Assembly: GCF_900101755.1 (NCBI RefSeq)
Contig: NZ_FNAE01000001.1
Coordinates: forward strand, 558,001-622,000
Reading direction: 5' to 3'
Length of the DNA: 64,000 nucleotides
Source of the DNA: Ectopseudomonas alcaliphila
GTDB taxonomy: Bacteria; Pseudomonadota; Gammaproteobacteria; Pseudomonadales; Pseudomonadaceae
The notes under the pieces are model-generated. The model worked only from the letters and a program-made list of their open reading frames with translations, ran no database searches and was not told where the DNA came from. Of this stretch, positions 44,528-52,677 are shown in pieces. A program made the translations under genes and the position numbers. Position 1 is the stretch's first letter; each line of letters opens with the position of its first letter.

Positions 44528-45195
44528 GCCTCGACCGCCTCCAGCAGGTAGCCAAGACCGCGAAAGGTGACGATGCGTACGGCGCTGCCCTCGAGCTTCT
44601 TGCGTAGACGGTGAATGTAGATTTCGATGGCATCCGGACTGGCGTCCTCGTCCAGACCGAACACCTGCGCCGCCAGTTGCTCCTTGCTCATCACCCTGCC
44701 GGGCCTGGCGATCATTGCCTCCAGCACCGCCTGTTCACGAGCAGTCAGGCTCAGCGCCTCGCCATTGAGACTGAAACGCCGTGCCCCAAGGTCGTAGACC
44801 AGCTCGCCGCAGCGCTGCAGTTGCTCGCCGCCGAGTACGCTGCGCCGCAGTAGCGCCTTGACCCGCGCTTCCAGCTCGGTCACTTCGAAGGGTTTGGCCA
44901 GGTAGTCATCGGCACCGAGGTTGAGACCATGCACGCGGTCCTTGACCTCGCCACGTGCAGTCAACATCAGCACTGGCAGGGTCTGGCCGCGATCACGCAG
45001 GCGCGCCAGAACGGCGAAGCCATCCAGGCGTGGCAGGCCGATATCGAGAATCGCCAAGGCGTACTCTTCGCTGCACAGCGCAAGGTCAGCCGCGACGCCA
45101 TCGTGCAGCACGTCCACCGTCCAGCCAGCACCTTTGAGCGCCTGGGCCACACTTTCCGCCAATTGCGGATGGTCTTCGACCAGCAGAATCCGCAC
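44524..45195 (-). CDS. tctD: Response regulator TctD (OmpR/PhoB family)
   Basis: This 223-residue regulator has a receiver domain with acidic pocket EDH and phospho-acceptor Asp51 (LAILDIGLPRLDG), and Lys in YLAKPFEV. A winged-helix output domain follows (LTAREQAVLEAMIARPGRVM, SPDAIEIYIHRLRKKLEG, TFRGLGYLLEA). A GTG start with GGAGGTGGC just upstream is preferred; in-frame extensions to 45345 lack family similarity. It is divergent from opdH across 263 bp and is expected to activate the tricarboxylate genes. Confidence 0.93.
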   Translation of the reverse strand: MRILLVEDHPQLAESVAQALKGAGWTVDVLHDGVAADLALCSEEYALAILDIGLPRLDGFAVLARLRDRGQTLPVLMLTARGEVKDRVHGLNLGADDYLAKPFEVTELEARVKALLRRSVLGGEQLQRCGELVYDLGARRFSLNGEALSLTAREQAVLEAMIARPGRVMSKEQLAAQVFGLDEDASPDAIEIYIHRLRKKLEGSAVRIVTFRGLGYLLEAVEA

Positions 45196-45344
45196 CGCCA
45201 CCTCCAGCTGCAGCATCGTTAAAGGCGCGCAGTTTAGCGCCGCCACGGCTGCTGTGAATTGCTCAATTGCCAAAGCGGCAACTGAATCAGTATCAGAATG
45301 ACCTCTCCAGCCTCGGCAACTGGCTGCCGAAAAACTTGTCGCCA

Positions 45345-45362
45345 TGAAAGCCTAGTGAAAGC
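45345..45362 (+). promoter_or_regulatory. Direct repeat upstream of opdH (candidate TctD site)
   Basis: TGAAAGC-CTAG-TGAAAGC is a perfect 7-bp direct repeat with an 11-bp period, the geometry used by OmpR-family regulators. It lies about 100 bp before opdH in the tctD-opdH divergent gap. A perfect 7-bp hairpin, CCTGGCA-GTGG-TGCCAGG, lies nearer the gene at 45413-45430. Confidence 0.5.
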
Positions 45363-45438
45363 TTGCCCTCATAGCATCGACTCAAGGTGGCTCGATCCAC
45401 CTGCTCAAGCGACCTGGCAGTGGTGCCAGGCCGCGACA

Positions 45439-45449
45439 AGAACAAAAAC
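45439..45449 (+). promoter_or_regulatory. Candidate Crc/Hfq A-rich motif before opdH
   Basis: AAGAACAAAAA lies in the leader just before the ACGGAG Shine-Dalgarno of opdH and fits AAnAAnAA. In P. aeruginosa opdH is reported to be under catabolite control (recalled), which supports it. Confidence 0.45.
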
Positions 45450-45458
45450 GGAGACCAC

Positions 45459-46727
45459 ATGATGCTCGCAGCCTCACGCCAGGCCCTGCCGCCTGTCCGC
45501 CTGCTCTGCCTAGCCATCGCCGCTACCGGCGCTACCCCCCTCGCCAACGCCGCCTTCATCGAAGACAGCAGCGCCAGCCTCACCGCTACCAACATCTACC
45601 TGAACCGCGACTTCCGCCAGTTCGAAGGCCAGAACAAGCGTGAAGAATGGGGCCAGGGCTTTCGCCTCGACCTGCAGTCTGGCTTCACCGAAGGCACCGT
45701 CGGTTTCGGTGTCGACGCCATGGGTCTGCTCGGTATCAAGCTCGACTCGGGCAAGGGCCGCACCGGTACCGATCTGCTGCCCGTACACGACGATGGTCGC
45801 TCCGCCGACGAATTCAGCCGCCTGGGGCTGACTGCCAAGGTCAAGGTCTCCGCCACCGAACTGCGCTACGGCTCGCACGTGCCCGAGCTGCCGGTGGTCA
45901 AGGCCAGCGACAGCCGCCTGCTGCCGCAGGTGTTCGAAGGCGGCCTGCTGACTTCCTCCGAAATGGAAGGCCTGACCTTCACCGGCGGCCGCCTGGACAA
46001 GGTCATCGACCGCGCCTCGACCAACTCCGAAGAAATGGTGCTCAACGCCAAGAACCGCCGCTTCGCCTCCGGCGTCGAAGCCGACCACCTCGATCTCGCC
46101 GGTGTCGACTACAAGTTCGCCCCCGGCTTCACCGGCCGCTACTACTTTGCCGATCTGGACGACATCTATCGCCAGCACTTCTTCGGCCTGCTGAGCAGCC
46201 ACAAGGTCGGTGCCGGCACCCTGAGCAGCGACGTGCGTTATATCGTCAGTCGTGACAGCGGCGCATCCAACGCAGGCAAAATCGATAACCAGGCCTTCAA
46301 CGCCATGGTCAGCTACGGCCTGGGCAGCCACAAGTTCGGCCTGGGCTTTCAGGACATGAGCGGCGACACCGGCTTTGCCTACATCGATGGCAGCGACCCC
46401 TTCCTGGTCAACTTCGTGCAGATCAACGACTTCGCCAACGCCGACGAGCGCTCCTGGCAGGCCCGCTACGATTACAACTTCGCCAGCGTCGGTGTTCCCG
46501 GCCTGACCTTCATGACCCGCTACATCCGCGGTGACGATGCCCGCATCGCCGGCTCCAACGACCGTGGTGGCGAATGGGAACGCGATATCGAGTTCAAGTA
46601 CGTGGTGCAGAACGGCCCACTCAAGGACCTCTACGTACGCGTACGCAACGCCAGTTTCCGCTCCGACTTCGCCCGCGACGCGGACGAGAACCGTGTCATC
46701 GTCGGCTACACGCTGCCGATCTGGTAA
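45459..46727 (+). CDS. opdH: Tricarboxylate-specific outer-membrane porin OpdH (OprD family)
   Basis: This 422-residue OprD-family beta-barrel has a signal peptide cut near ANA-AFIEDS. Conserved OprD parts include LTATNIYLNRDFRQF, VGFGVDAMGLLGIKLDSG, SEMEGLTFTGGRLDK and the C-terminal RVIVGYTLPIW ending in aromatic Trp, as required for barrel assembly. Its location between tctDE and tctCBA identifies it as OpdH, taking up cis-aconitate, citrate and related acids. Two consecutive ATGs exist; the first, after ACGGAG, is used. Confidence 0.92.
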   Translation: MMLAASRQALPPVRLLCLAIAATGATPLANAAFIEDSSASLTATNIYLNRDFRQFEGQNKREEWGQGFRLDLQSGFTEGTVGFGVDAMGLLGIKLDSGKGRTGTDLLPVHDDGRSADEFSRLGLTAKVKVSATELRYGSHVPELPVVKASDSRLLPQVFEGGLLTSSEMEGLTFTGGRLDKVIDRASTNSEEMVLNAKNRRFASGVEADHLDLAGVDYKFAPGFTGRYYFADLDDIYRQHFFGLLSSHKVGAGTLSSDVRYIVSRDSGASNAGKIDNQAFNAMVSYGLGSHKFGLGFQDMSGDTGFAYIDGSDPFLVNFVQINDFANADERSWQARYDYNFASVGVPGLTFMTRYIRGDDARIAGSNDRGGEWERDIEFKYVVQNGPLKDLYVRVRNASFRSDFARDADENRVIVGYTLPIW

Positions 46728-46738
46728 ACAACAACAAG
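46726..46738 (+). promoter_or_regulatory. Candidate Crc/Hfq A-rich motif before tctC
   Basis: AAACAACAACAAG overlaps the opdH stop codon, 22-34 bases before the tctC ATG. It contains a perfect AACAACAA (AAnAAnAA) run. It would allow separate post-transcriptional repression of tctC within the operon. Confidence 0.5.
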
Positions 46739-46759
46739 ACTCGCGAGGAATCACCCATC

Positions 46760-47737
46760 ATGAAATCTGTCCTGACCCGCGCCGCCCTGGCGACTGCCTG
46801 CCTGGCCTTTGCCAGCCAACTGCTGGCTGCCGAACCCAAGCGTCCGGAATGCATCGCCCCGGCCAAGCCCGGCGGTGGTTTCGACCTGACCTGCAAACTG
46901 GCCCAGAGCGGCCTGAAAGATACCGGCCTGCTCAAGGCGCCGATGCGCGTCACCTACATGCCCGGCGGCGTCGGCGCCGTGGCCTACAACGCCGTGGTCG
47001 CCCAGCGCGCCAAGGACCCGGGCACCATCACCGCCTTCTCCTCGGGTTCGCTGCTGAACCTGGCACAGGGCAAGTTCGGTCGTTACGACGAGACTGCCGT
47101 GCGCTGGCTGGCCGCCATCGGCACCGATTACGGCGCCATCACCGTGCGGGCTGACGCACCGTGGCAGACGCTCGGCGAGCTGGTCGAGACGCTGAAGAAG
47201 GACCCAGCCAGCGTGGTGTTCGGCGCCGGTGCCACCATTGGCGGCCAGGACTGGATGCAGACCGCACTGATCGCCCGCGCCGCTGGCATCGACCCGCAGA
47301 ACCTGCGCTACGTCGCCTTCGAAGGCGGCGGCGAAACCCTCACCGCCATGCTCGGCGGTCATGTCCAGGTCACCTCCAGCGGCCTCGGCGAGGTCACCCC
47401 GCAACTGGCCGCCGGCAAGGTGCGCATCCTCGCCGTGCTGGCCGACGATCGTCTGCCGGGCAAGCTGGCCGATATCCCCACTGCCAAGGAACAGGGTTTC
47501 GACATCAGCTGGCCGGTGATCCGCGGCTTCTACATGGGCCCGCAGGTCAGCGACGAGCAGTTCGCCTGGTGGCAGGGTCAGTTCGAGCAAATGCTCGCCC
47601 GTGACGACTTCGCCACCCTGCGCGAGCAGCGTGACCTGTTCCCCCTGTCGCTCACCGGCGACGAGCTCAACGCTTTCGTGCTCAAGCAGGTACAGGAATA
47701 CAAGGCGCTGGCCGGCGAGTTCGGCCTGATCCAGTAA
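46760..47737 (+). CDS. tctC: Tricarboxylate-binding periplasmic protein TctC
   Basis: This 325-residue substrate-binding protein of the tripartite tricarboxylate transporter has a signal peptide (MKSVLTRAALATACLAFASQ, cut near LLAA-EPK). TctC-fold motifs are CIAPAKPGGGFDLTCKLAQS, TYMPGGVGAVAYNAVVAQ and GAGATIGGQDWMQTALIA. A GAGGAA Shine-Dalgarno lies 9 bases upstream; longer in-frame starts run into opdH. It is followed by tctB and tctA. Confidence 0.95.
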   Translation: MKSVLTRAALATACLAFASQLLAAEPKRPECIAPAKPGGGFDLTCKLAQSGLKDTGLLKAPMRVTYMPGGVGAVAYNAVVAQRAKDPGTITAFSSGSLLNLAQGKFGRYDETAVRWLAAIGTDYGAITVRADAPWQTLGELVETLKKDPASVVFGAGATIGGQDWMQTALIARAAGIDPQNLRYVAFEGGGETLTAMLGGHVQVTSSGLGEVTPQLAAGKVRILAVLADDRLPGKLADIPTAKEQGFDISWPVIRGFYMGPQVSDEQFAWWQGQFEQMLARDDFATLREQRDLFPLSLTGDELNAFVLKQVQEYKALAGEFGLIQ

Positions 47738-47799
47738 CACTCCTGCGTAATCCGCGTTCGGCCGCCACCTGGCGGCCGGCGCTCCCGAGGTAAAACACC

Positions 47800-48243
47800 A
47801 TGTACGTTCGCCTGTTCTCTGCGATCTGGCTGCTGCTGTGCGCCTGGCTCGCTGTCCTTGCCTGGGGCTTCCAGGCGCCCTTCGCCTATGACCCGGTCGG
47901 CCCGCGCGCCTACCCATTGCTGCTGTTGGCGTTGATGGGCGCGGGTAGCCTGTGGCTGATCATCAAGCCCGGCATGCTCGAACAACGCCTGGACATTCCC
48001 GTGGCTATGCGCAGCGCCCTGTGCGTGGTGGTGCTGCTGGCCTATGCGCTGACCTTCGAGCTGCTCGGCTTCGTCATCAGCACCGCTCTGGCCACCTTCG
48101 CCCTAGGCCTGCTATTCACCGGCCGCCCGGTTCCTTGCGCGATCAGCGCAGTGCTGATGGGCGTACTGCTGTACAGCCTGTTCGACCTGCTGCTCGACGT
48201 GCCCCTGCCGCTCGGCCTGCTAGACGCTTTCGTGGAGAGCTGA
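47800..48243 (+). CDS. tctB: Tripartite tricarboxylate transporter small membrane subunit TctB
   Basis: This 147-residue protein has four predicted membrane helices, as TctB proteins do (LFSAIWLLLCAWLAVLAWGF; AYPLLLLALMGAGSLWLII; ALCVVVLLAYALTFELLGFV; ISAVLMGVLLYSLFDLLLD). It pairs with TctA to form the permease. It lies 62 bp after tctC with GAGGTAAAACACC upstream, and 1 bp before tctA. Confidence 0.93.
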   Translation: MYVRLFSAIWLLLCAWLAVLAWGFQAPFAYDPVGPRAYPLLLLALMGAGSLWLIIKPGMLEQRLDIPVAMRSALCVVVLLAYALTFELLGFVISTALATFALGLLFTGRPVPCAISAVLMGVLLYSLFDLLLDVPLPLGLLDAFVES

Positions 48244-48244
48244 A

Positions 48245-49765
48245 ATGGAAACTCTTAACTTCCTCATGCAGGGCTTCGACGTCGCCACCAGGCCGACCAA
48301 CCTGCTGGTGGCGCTGTTCGGCGCCTTCGTCGGCACCGTGGTCGGCCTGCTGCCGGGCCTCGGCCCGATCAACGGCGTGGCCCTGCTGCTGCCGCTGGCC
48401 TTCGCCCTCGGCCTGCCGCCGGAAACCGCACTGATCCTGCTCGCCGCCGTGTACCTGGGCTGCGAGTACGGCGGACGCATCTCCGCCATCCTGCTCAACG
48501 TGCCCGGTGACGCCGCCGCGGTAATGACCACCCTCGACGGTTATCCGCTGGCCCGTCAGGGCAAGGCTGGCATCGCCCTGTCGCTGTCGGCGGTGAGCTC
48601 GTTCATCGGCAGCATCATCGCCACCTGCGGCGTGGTGCTGTTCGCCCCGCTGCTGGCGAAATGGGCGGTGGCCTTTGGTCCTGCCGAATATTTCGTGCTG
48701 ATGATCTTCGCCATCGCCTGCCTCGGCGGCATGGTCGGCGACAAGCCGGTCAAGACCCTGATGGCGGCGCTGATCGGCCTGGCCCTGGCCACGGTCGGGG
48801 TGGACTCGACCACCGGCGTATATCGCTTCACCTTCGACAGCGTCAGCCTGTCCGACGGCATCCAGTTCGTCATCGTGGTGATCGGCTTCTTCAGCGTCAG
48901 CGAGATCCTGCTGATGCTGGAGAAGACCCACGGTGGGCAGCAGGCGGTGAAGGCCAGCGGGCGCCTGCTGTTCAACTTCAAGGAGTTCTGCCTGAGCTTC
49001 TGGACCATGATCCGCAGCGCCCTGGCCGGCTTCGTCATCGGCACCCTGCCCGGAGCCGGCGCGACCATCGCCAGCGCCATGACCTACATGACCGAGAAGC
49101 GCCTGGCCGGGCCCAACGGCCGTTTCGGCAACGGTGACCTGCGCGGCCTGGCCGCCCCGGAAGCGGCCAACAACGCCTCGGCGTGCGGCTCCTTGATTCC
49201 CATGCTAACCCTTGGCGTACCCGGTTCGGGCACCACCGCGGTGATGATCGGCGCGCTGACCCTGTACAACATCACGCCCGGCCCACTGCTGTTCGAACAG
49301 CAACCGGACGTGGTCTGGGGCCTGATCGCCTCGCTGTTCATCGGCAACGTCATCCTGCTGGTGATGAACATCCCGCTGGTCGGTCTGTTCTCACGCATGC
49401 TCGCCGTGCCCAACTGGGTGCTGGTGCCGGCGATCACCGTGATCAGCATGGTCGGCGTCTACGCGGTGCACAGCACCACCTTCGACCTGGTGCTGATGAT
49501 CGGCCTTGGCGTGTTCGGCTATATCCTGCGCAAGCTGGACTTCCCGCTGTCGGCGCTGATCCTCGGTTTCGTCCTCGGCGAGTTGATGGAAGACAACCTG
49601 CGCCGCGCCCTGTCGATCTCCGCCGGTGAGCTGAGCATTCTCTGGGGCAGCCCGATCACCCTGACGCTGTGGGCGCTGGTAGTCCTGATGCTGGCCCTGC
49701 CGGGCATCCGCTGGATGCGTCGGCGCAAGCAGATCAAGGCGCAGGCTGATGCCTCTGCCGCGTGA
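48245..49765 (+). CDS. tctA: Tripartite tricarboxylate transporter large permease TctA
   Basis: This 506-residue protein has about 12 membrane helices. Signatures are GTVVGLLPGLGPINGVALLL, GCEYGGRISAILLNVPGDAA, GTLPGAGATIASAMTYMTEK and LGVPGSGTTAVMIGAL; the repeated Gly/Pro-rich loops line the substrate path. It is driven by the ion gradient, not ATP. Its end overlaps the start of the AbrB-family gene by 17 bp. Confidence 0.96.
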   Translation: METLNFLMQGFDVATRPTNLLVALFGAFVGTVVGLLPGLGPINGVALLLPLAFALGLPPETALILLAAVYLGCEYGGRISAILLNVPGDAAAVMTTLDGYPLARQGKAGIALSLSAVSSFIGSIIATCGVVLFAPLLAKWAVAFGPAEYFVLMIFAIACLGGMVGDKPVKTLMAALIGLALATVGVDSTTGVYRFTFDSVSLSDGIQFVIVVIGFFSVSEILLMLEKTHGGQQAVKASGRLLFNFKEFCLSFWTMIRSALAGFVIGTLPGAGATIASAMTYMTEKRLAGPNGRFGNGDLRGLAAPEAANNASACGSLIPMLTLGVPGSGTTAVMIGALTLYNITPGPLLFEQQPDVVWGLIASLFIGNVILLVMNIPLVGLFSRMLAVPNWVLVPAITVISMVGVYAVHSTTFDLVLMIGLGVFGYILRKLDFPLSALILGFVLGELMEDNLRRALSISAGELSILWGSPITLTLWALVVLMLALPGIRWMRRRKQIKAQADASAA

Positions 49766-50771
49766 TCTCTGGGTAACGCCGCTGGCCGGGGTGGTCGGCG
49801 GCTACCTGGCCAGCCTCGCCGGCTGGCCTTTGCCGTGGATGGTCGGCTCCCTTCTGGCAGTGATCGCCGTACGCTGCCTGGCCAATCGCGCCTTCAGCGA
49901 ACTGCCGGGCGGACGCAAGGCCGGCCAGTGGCTGGTGGCCAGCGGTATCGGCTTGCACTTCACCAGCGAAGTGCTGGAGCAGGTGCTCAGCCATCTGCCC
50001 GTGATCGTGATGGGCGCCTTCGGCACGCTGCTTCTCAGCCTGATCGGCATCGCCATCCTGCGCCGTGCTGGCGTCGACCGCGCCACCGCCTTCTTCGCCA
50101 GCATGCCAGGTGGCGCTAGCGAAATGGTCAACCTGGCCCTGCGTCATGATGCTCAAGCGGCGCGAGTAGCGGCGGCGCATAGCCTGCGCCTGTTGCTGGT
50201 GGTGCTGCTGATTCCGGCGCTGTTCACCTGGGGCCTGCCCGCCGTCAGCGCGCCAACGCGCGCGCCGGTGGACTGGACCTGGCTGATCGGCCTGCTCGCC
50301 GCGGGCGCTGTGCTGGCGATGTTCTGGAGCCGCCTGAAACAACCCAACCCCTGGATGCTCGGCCCGCTGACCGCCTGCGCCGTGGCCAGCGCCAGCTTCG
50401 ACCTGCATCTGGGCCTGCCGCAAGGCCTCGGCCAGTTTGGCCAGTGGCTGATTGGCTGCGCCCTGGGCTGTCACTTCGACCGCGCCTTCTTCCGCAGCGC
50501 GCCGGGCTTCCTCGCTCGCGTCCTGCTGTTCACCCTGCTGGCGATGCTGGCCGCTGCCGGTCTCGGCGAGGTACTCGGCTGGCTGGCCGGAGAAGATCAC
50601 CTGTCGCTGATGCTGGGCATGATGCCTGGCGGTATCACCGAGCTGTGCCTGACCGCTGAGGCGTTGCAACTGTCGGTGGCTCTCGTCACCGCCCTGCAGG
50701 TGCTACGGCTGTTTCTGGTGATGTTCCTCGCCGAACCCTTATTCAAGCTCTGGTGCAAGAGCCACGCTTAG
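49749..50771 (+). CDS. AbrB-family (DUF4 duplication) membrane protein
   Basis: This 340-residue membrane protein carries two copies of the AbrB duplication motif (GGYLASLAGWPLPWMVGSLL; and the second half with NPWMLGPLTACAVASA and MLGMMPGGITELCLTAEAL). It has nine to ten hydrophobic segments. E. coli AbrB is described as a regulator or ammonia monooxygenase-like protein, but function is not established. It is co-transcribed with tctCBA here and in P. aeruginosa (PA0751), so a role in tricarboxylate uptake or export is a fair guess. Confidence 0.85.
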   Translation: MPLPRDLWVTPLAGVVGGYLASLAGWPLPWMVGSLLAVIAVRCLANRAFSELPGGRKAGQWLVASGIGLHFTSEVLEQVLSHLPVIVMGAFGTLLLSLIGIAILRRAGVDRATAFFASMPGGASEMVNLALRHDAQAARVAAAHSLRLLLVVLLIPALFTWGLPAVSAPTRAPVDWTWLIGLLAAGAVLAMFWSRLKQPNPWMLGPLTACAVASASFDLHLGLPQGLGQFGQWLIGCALGCHFDRAFFRSAPGFLARVLLFTLLAMLAAAGLGEVLGWLAGEDHLSLMLGMMPGGITELCLTAEALQLSVALVTALQVLRLFLVMFLAEPLFKLWCKSHA

Positions 50772-50795
50772 CCCGCTTTGTGCGGGCTTTTTTTT
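50770..50795 (+). terminator. Terminator of the opdH-tctCBA-abrB operon
   Basis: AGCCCGC and GCGGGCT form a 7-bp stem right at the stop codon of the AbrB-family gene. It is followed by eight T residues, a strong intrinsic terminator. Confidence 0.92.
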
Positions 50796-50823
50796 GCACG
50801 CCTGGCTGTGTGGCAAGGAAAAA

Positions 50824-50868
50824 GCTCGCGGCTGAAGCCCCTCCCACAGCCGTAGGGTGCGCCATGCG
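50824..50868. repeat. Two partial extragenic repeats after the tct operon
   Basis: GCTCGCGGCTGAAGCCCCTC (50824 on) is a reverse-complement copy of the REP-like unit at 13741. CGTAGGGTGCGCCATGCG at 50851-50868 is the left end of the 21931/27167 family without its partner arm. Confidence 0.5.
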
Positions 50869-50876
50869 AACCAGGG

Positions 50877-51758
50877 CTACCACTGCAACTGCAATTGGCT
50901 CTCGAACTCGCGCCGCTGGCCGCTGACTGGATCGACGAAGCGCAGGCCGCGCGCCAGCAGCTTGAGTGGCTTGTTGTAGTCATCCGGCAGGTTGCGCGAC
51001 TCCAGCAACTGCGGATAGAAATCATCACCGACAATCGGCGCCCCAAGCCCGGCAAGATGCACGCGCAGCTGGTGCTTGCGCCCCGTCACCGGCGACAGGC
51101 CGTAGCGCCACAGTTCGCCGCGGCGTTCCAGCACCTCGATCCACGTTTCGCTGTTGGCCTCGCCTGCGACTTCCTGCATGCGAAAGAACGGCTCGCCGTC
51201 GACCATGCGCGAACGATGCAGGTAGGGGAACTGCAACTGCGGCAGCGCCGGAGCGATGGCCTCGTAGCGTTTTTCCACTGCACGCTGGCGAAACAACGCC
51301 TGGTACTGACCGCGACTGGCCGGATCGACCGAGAACAACACCAGGCCAGCGGTCAGTCGGTCGATACGGTGGATCGGCACCAGGTCGGCATTCCCGGTGC
51401 GCCTGATCAGGCGCGCCAGCAGGGTCTGCTCGACGTACTCACCGGCCGGCATTACCGGCAGAAAATGCGGTTTGTCGGCGACCAGCAGGTGCTCGTCCTG
51501 CCACAACACCTGCTCCTCGAAAGGAACTGGCGTCTCGTTCGGTACTTCGCGGAAGTAACGCACCTTGAGCCCGACCCGATAGGGATGCGTGGCGTCGATG
51601 GACGCGCCAGCCGCGTCCAGCACACGACCACGCGCCATACGCTCCAGCCAGGTAGCGCGGTCGATGGCGGGAAAGTGATCGCACAGGCAGTCGAGCACCG
51701 TCGCCCAGTCGCCCTGTGGCAGGTGAAGGGTGCTGGGGCGCATGGCGGGATTGGGCAT
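50877..51758 (-). CDS. RluA-family pseudouridine synthase
   Basis: This 293-residue enzyme isomerises uridine to pseudouridine in rRNA or tRNA. The catalytic motif is PIHRIDRLTAGLVLFS with the essential Asp; note HRID rather than the commoner HRLD. GRKHQLRVHLAGLGAPIVGD is the C-terminal RNA-binding motif, and DKPHFLPVMPAGEYVEQTLL the substrate loop. There is no S4 domain signature as clear as in RluD. The target nucleotide is not known. Confidence 0.9.
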   Translation of the reverse strand: MPNPAMRPSTLHLPQGDWATVLDCLCDHFPAIDRATWLERMARGRVLDAAGASIDATHPYRVGLKVRYFREVPNETPVPFEEQVLWQDEHLLVADKPHFLPVMPAGEYVEQTLLARLIRRTGNADLVPIHRIDRLTAGLVLFSVDPASRGQYQALFRQRAVEKRYEAIAPALPQLQFPYLHRSRMVDGEPFFRMQEVAGEANSETWIEVLERRGELWRYGLSPVTGRKHQLRVHLAGLGAPIVGDDFYPQLLESRNLPDDYNKPLKLLARGLRFVDPVSGQRREFESQLQLQW

Positions 51759-51884
51759 TGCAGAAGGTGCTCGAGCGGATCCGGACGGGCGAATTAGGCC
51801 GCACTCGCGCTACTCAGTCAAAGCAAACGGCTTGAGCGGACGTCCGCCTGTAGCTATGGTGGCCGCTCGTATCTGGAGAGACTC

Positions 51885-52556
51885 ATGTCCATCACCCGCT
51901 CCCTGCTTACCAGCGTCGCCCTCCTCCCACTTCTGGCCGCCTGCCAGGTTTACACCGGCAAGCCGGAAGGCCCGCCACCGGCTACCCGCCTGCAGGGGCA
52001 GGTACAGGTCGAGGATGGTCAGCTGGTGTTCACCCCTTGCCAGGAGCAGCGCCGCTTCGTGCTGATCGATGGCGACAGTACCGGCATCCAGCGCGAAGTC
52101 ATGCAGCTCGGCAGCGATGGCCAGACCAGCCTGTTCGCCGATCTGGCCGGTCGCCTGGGCGGCAGCCAGGGCAAGGGCAATGATGGTCGCTTCGAAGTCA
52201 GCCAGATCTATCGCCTGCAGGGCGAAGGTCATGGCTGCGACGACCTCAACTTCAAGCGCCTGGCCCTTCGCGCCAGCGGCAATGAGCCGTTCTGGCAGCT
52301 GGAAGTCGGCAGCAAGGGCCTGGTACTCAACCGCCCCGGCCAGGAGCCGCTGGCCCTGCCTTATCTGGAAGAACAGTTGCCGGACGGTCGCCTCAACTTC
52401 AGCAGCGAGGCCAACGGCCAACGTCTGGATCTGTGGGTCGCACCGCAGCGCTGCGTTGATAGCATGAGCGGCACACTCAACCACCTCAGCGCCGAACTGC
52501 GCCTCGACGGACAGGTGCTGCGTGGCTGCGCGCATGTTGGTGCCATGCGTAACTGA
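51885..52556 (+). CDS. COG3650-type lipoprotein
   Basis: This 223-residue secreted lipoprotein has a signal peptide ending LLPLLAAC with the lipobox Cys at position 20. The two repeated soluble halves match COG3650 and META/HslJ-like domains: one with VQVEDGQLVFTPCQEQRRF, another with RASGNEPFWQLEVGSKG and a final CVDSMSGTLNHLSAELRLDG. Such proteins are thought to act in envelope stress or peptidoglycan contexts, but the role is unknown. A GGAGAG Shine-Dalgarno precedes the ATG. Confidence 0.82.
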   Translation: MSITRSLLTSVALLPLLAACQVYTGKPEGPPPATRLQGQVQVEDGQLVFTPCQEQRRFVLIDGDSTGIQREVMQLGSDGQTSLFADLAGRLGGSQGKGNDGRFEVSQIYRLQGEGHGCDDLNFKRLALRASGNEPFWQLEVGSKGLVLNRPGQEPLALPYLEEQLPDGRLNFSSEANGQRLDLWVAPQRCVDSMSGTLNHLSAELRLDGQVLRGCAHVGAMRN

Positions 52557-52677
52557 ACAAGGCGACAGCCTGCTGCCAGGCTGAGCGAGCGCACGGGCAA
52601 CTGGGGGCTTTGATCCTGTACAATCGCTGCCCTTTTCCACCTTGCCGGATCACCACCGGCCAATCAGGACACCGCCC

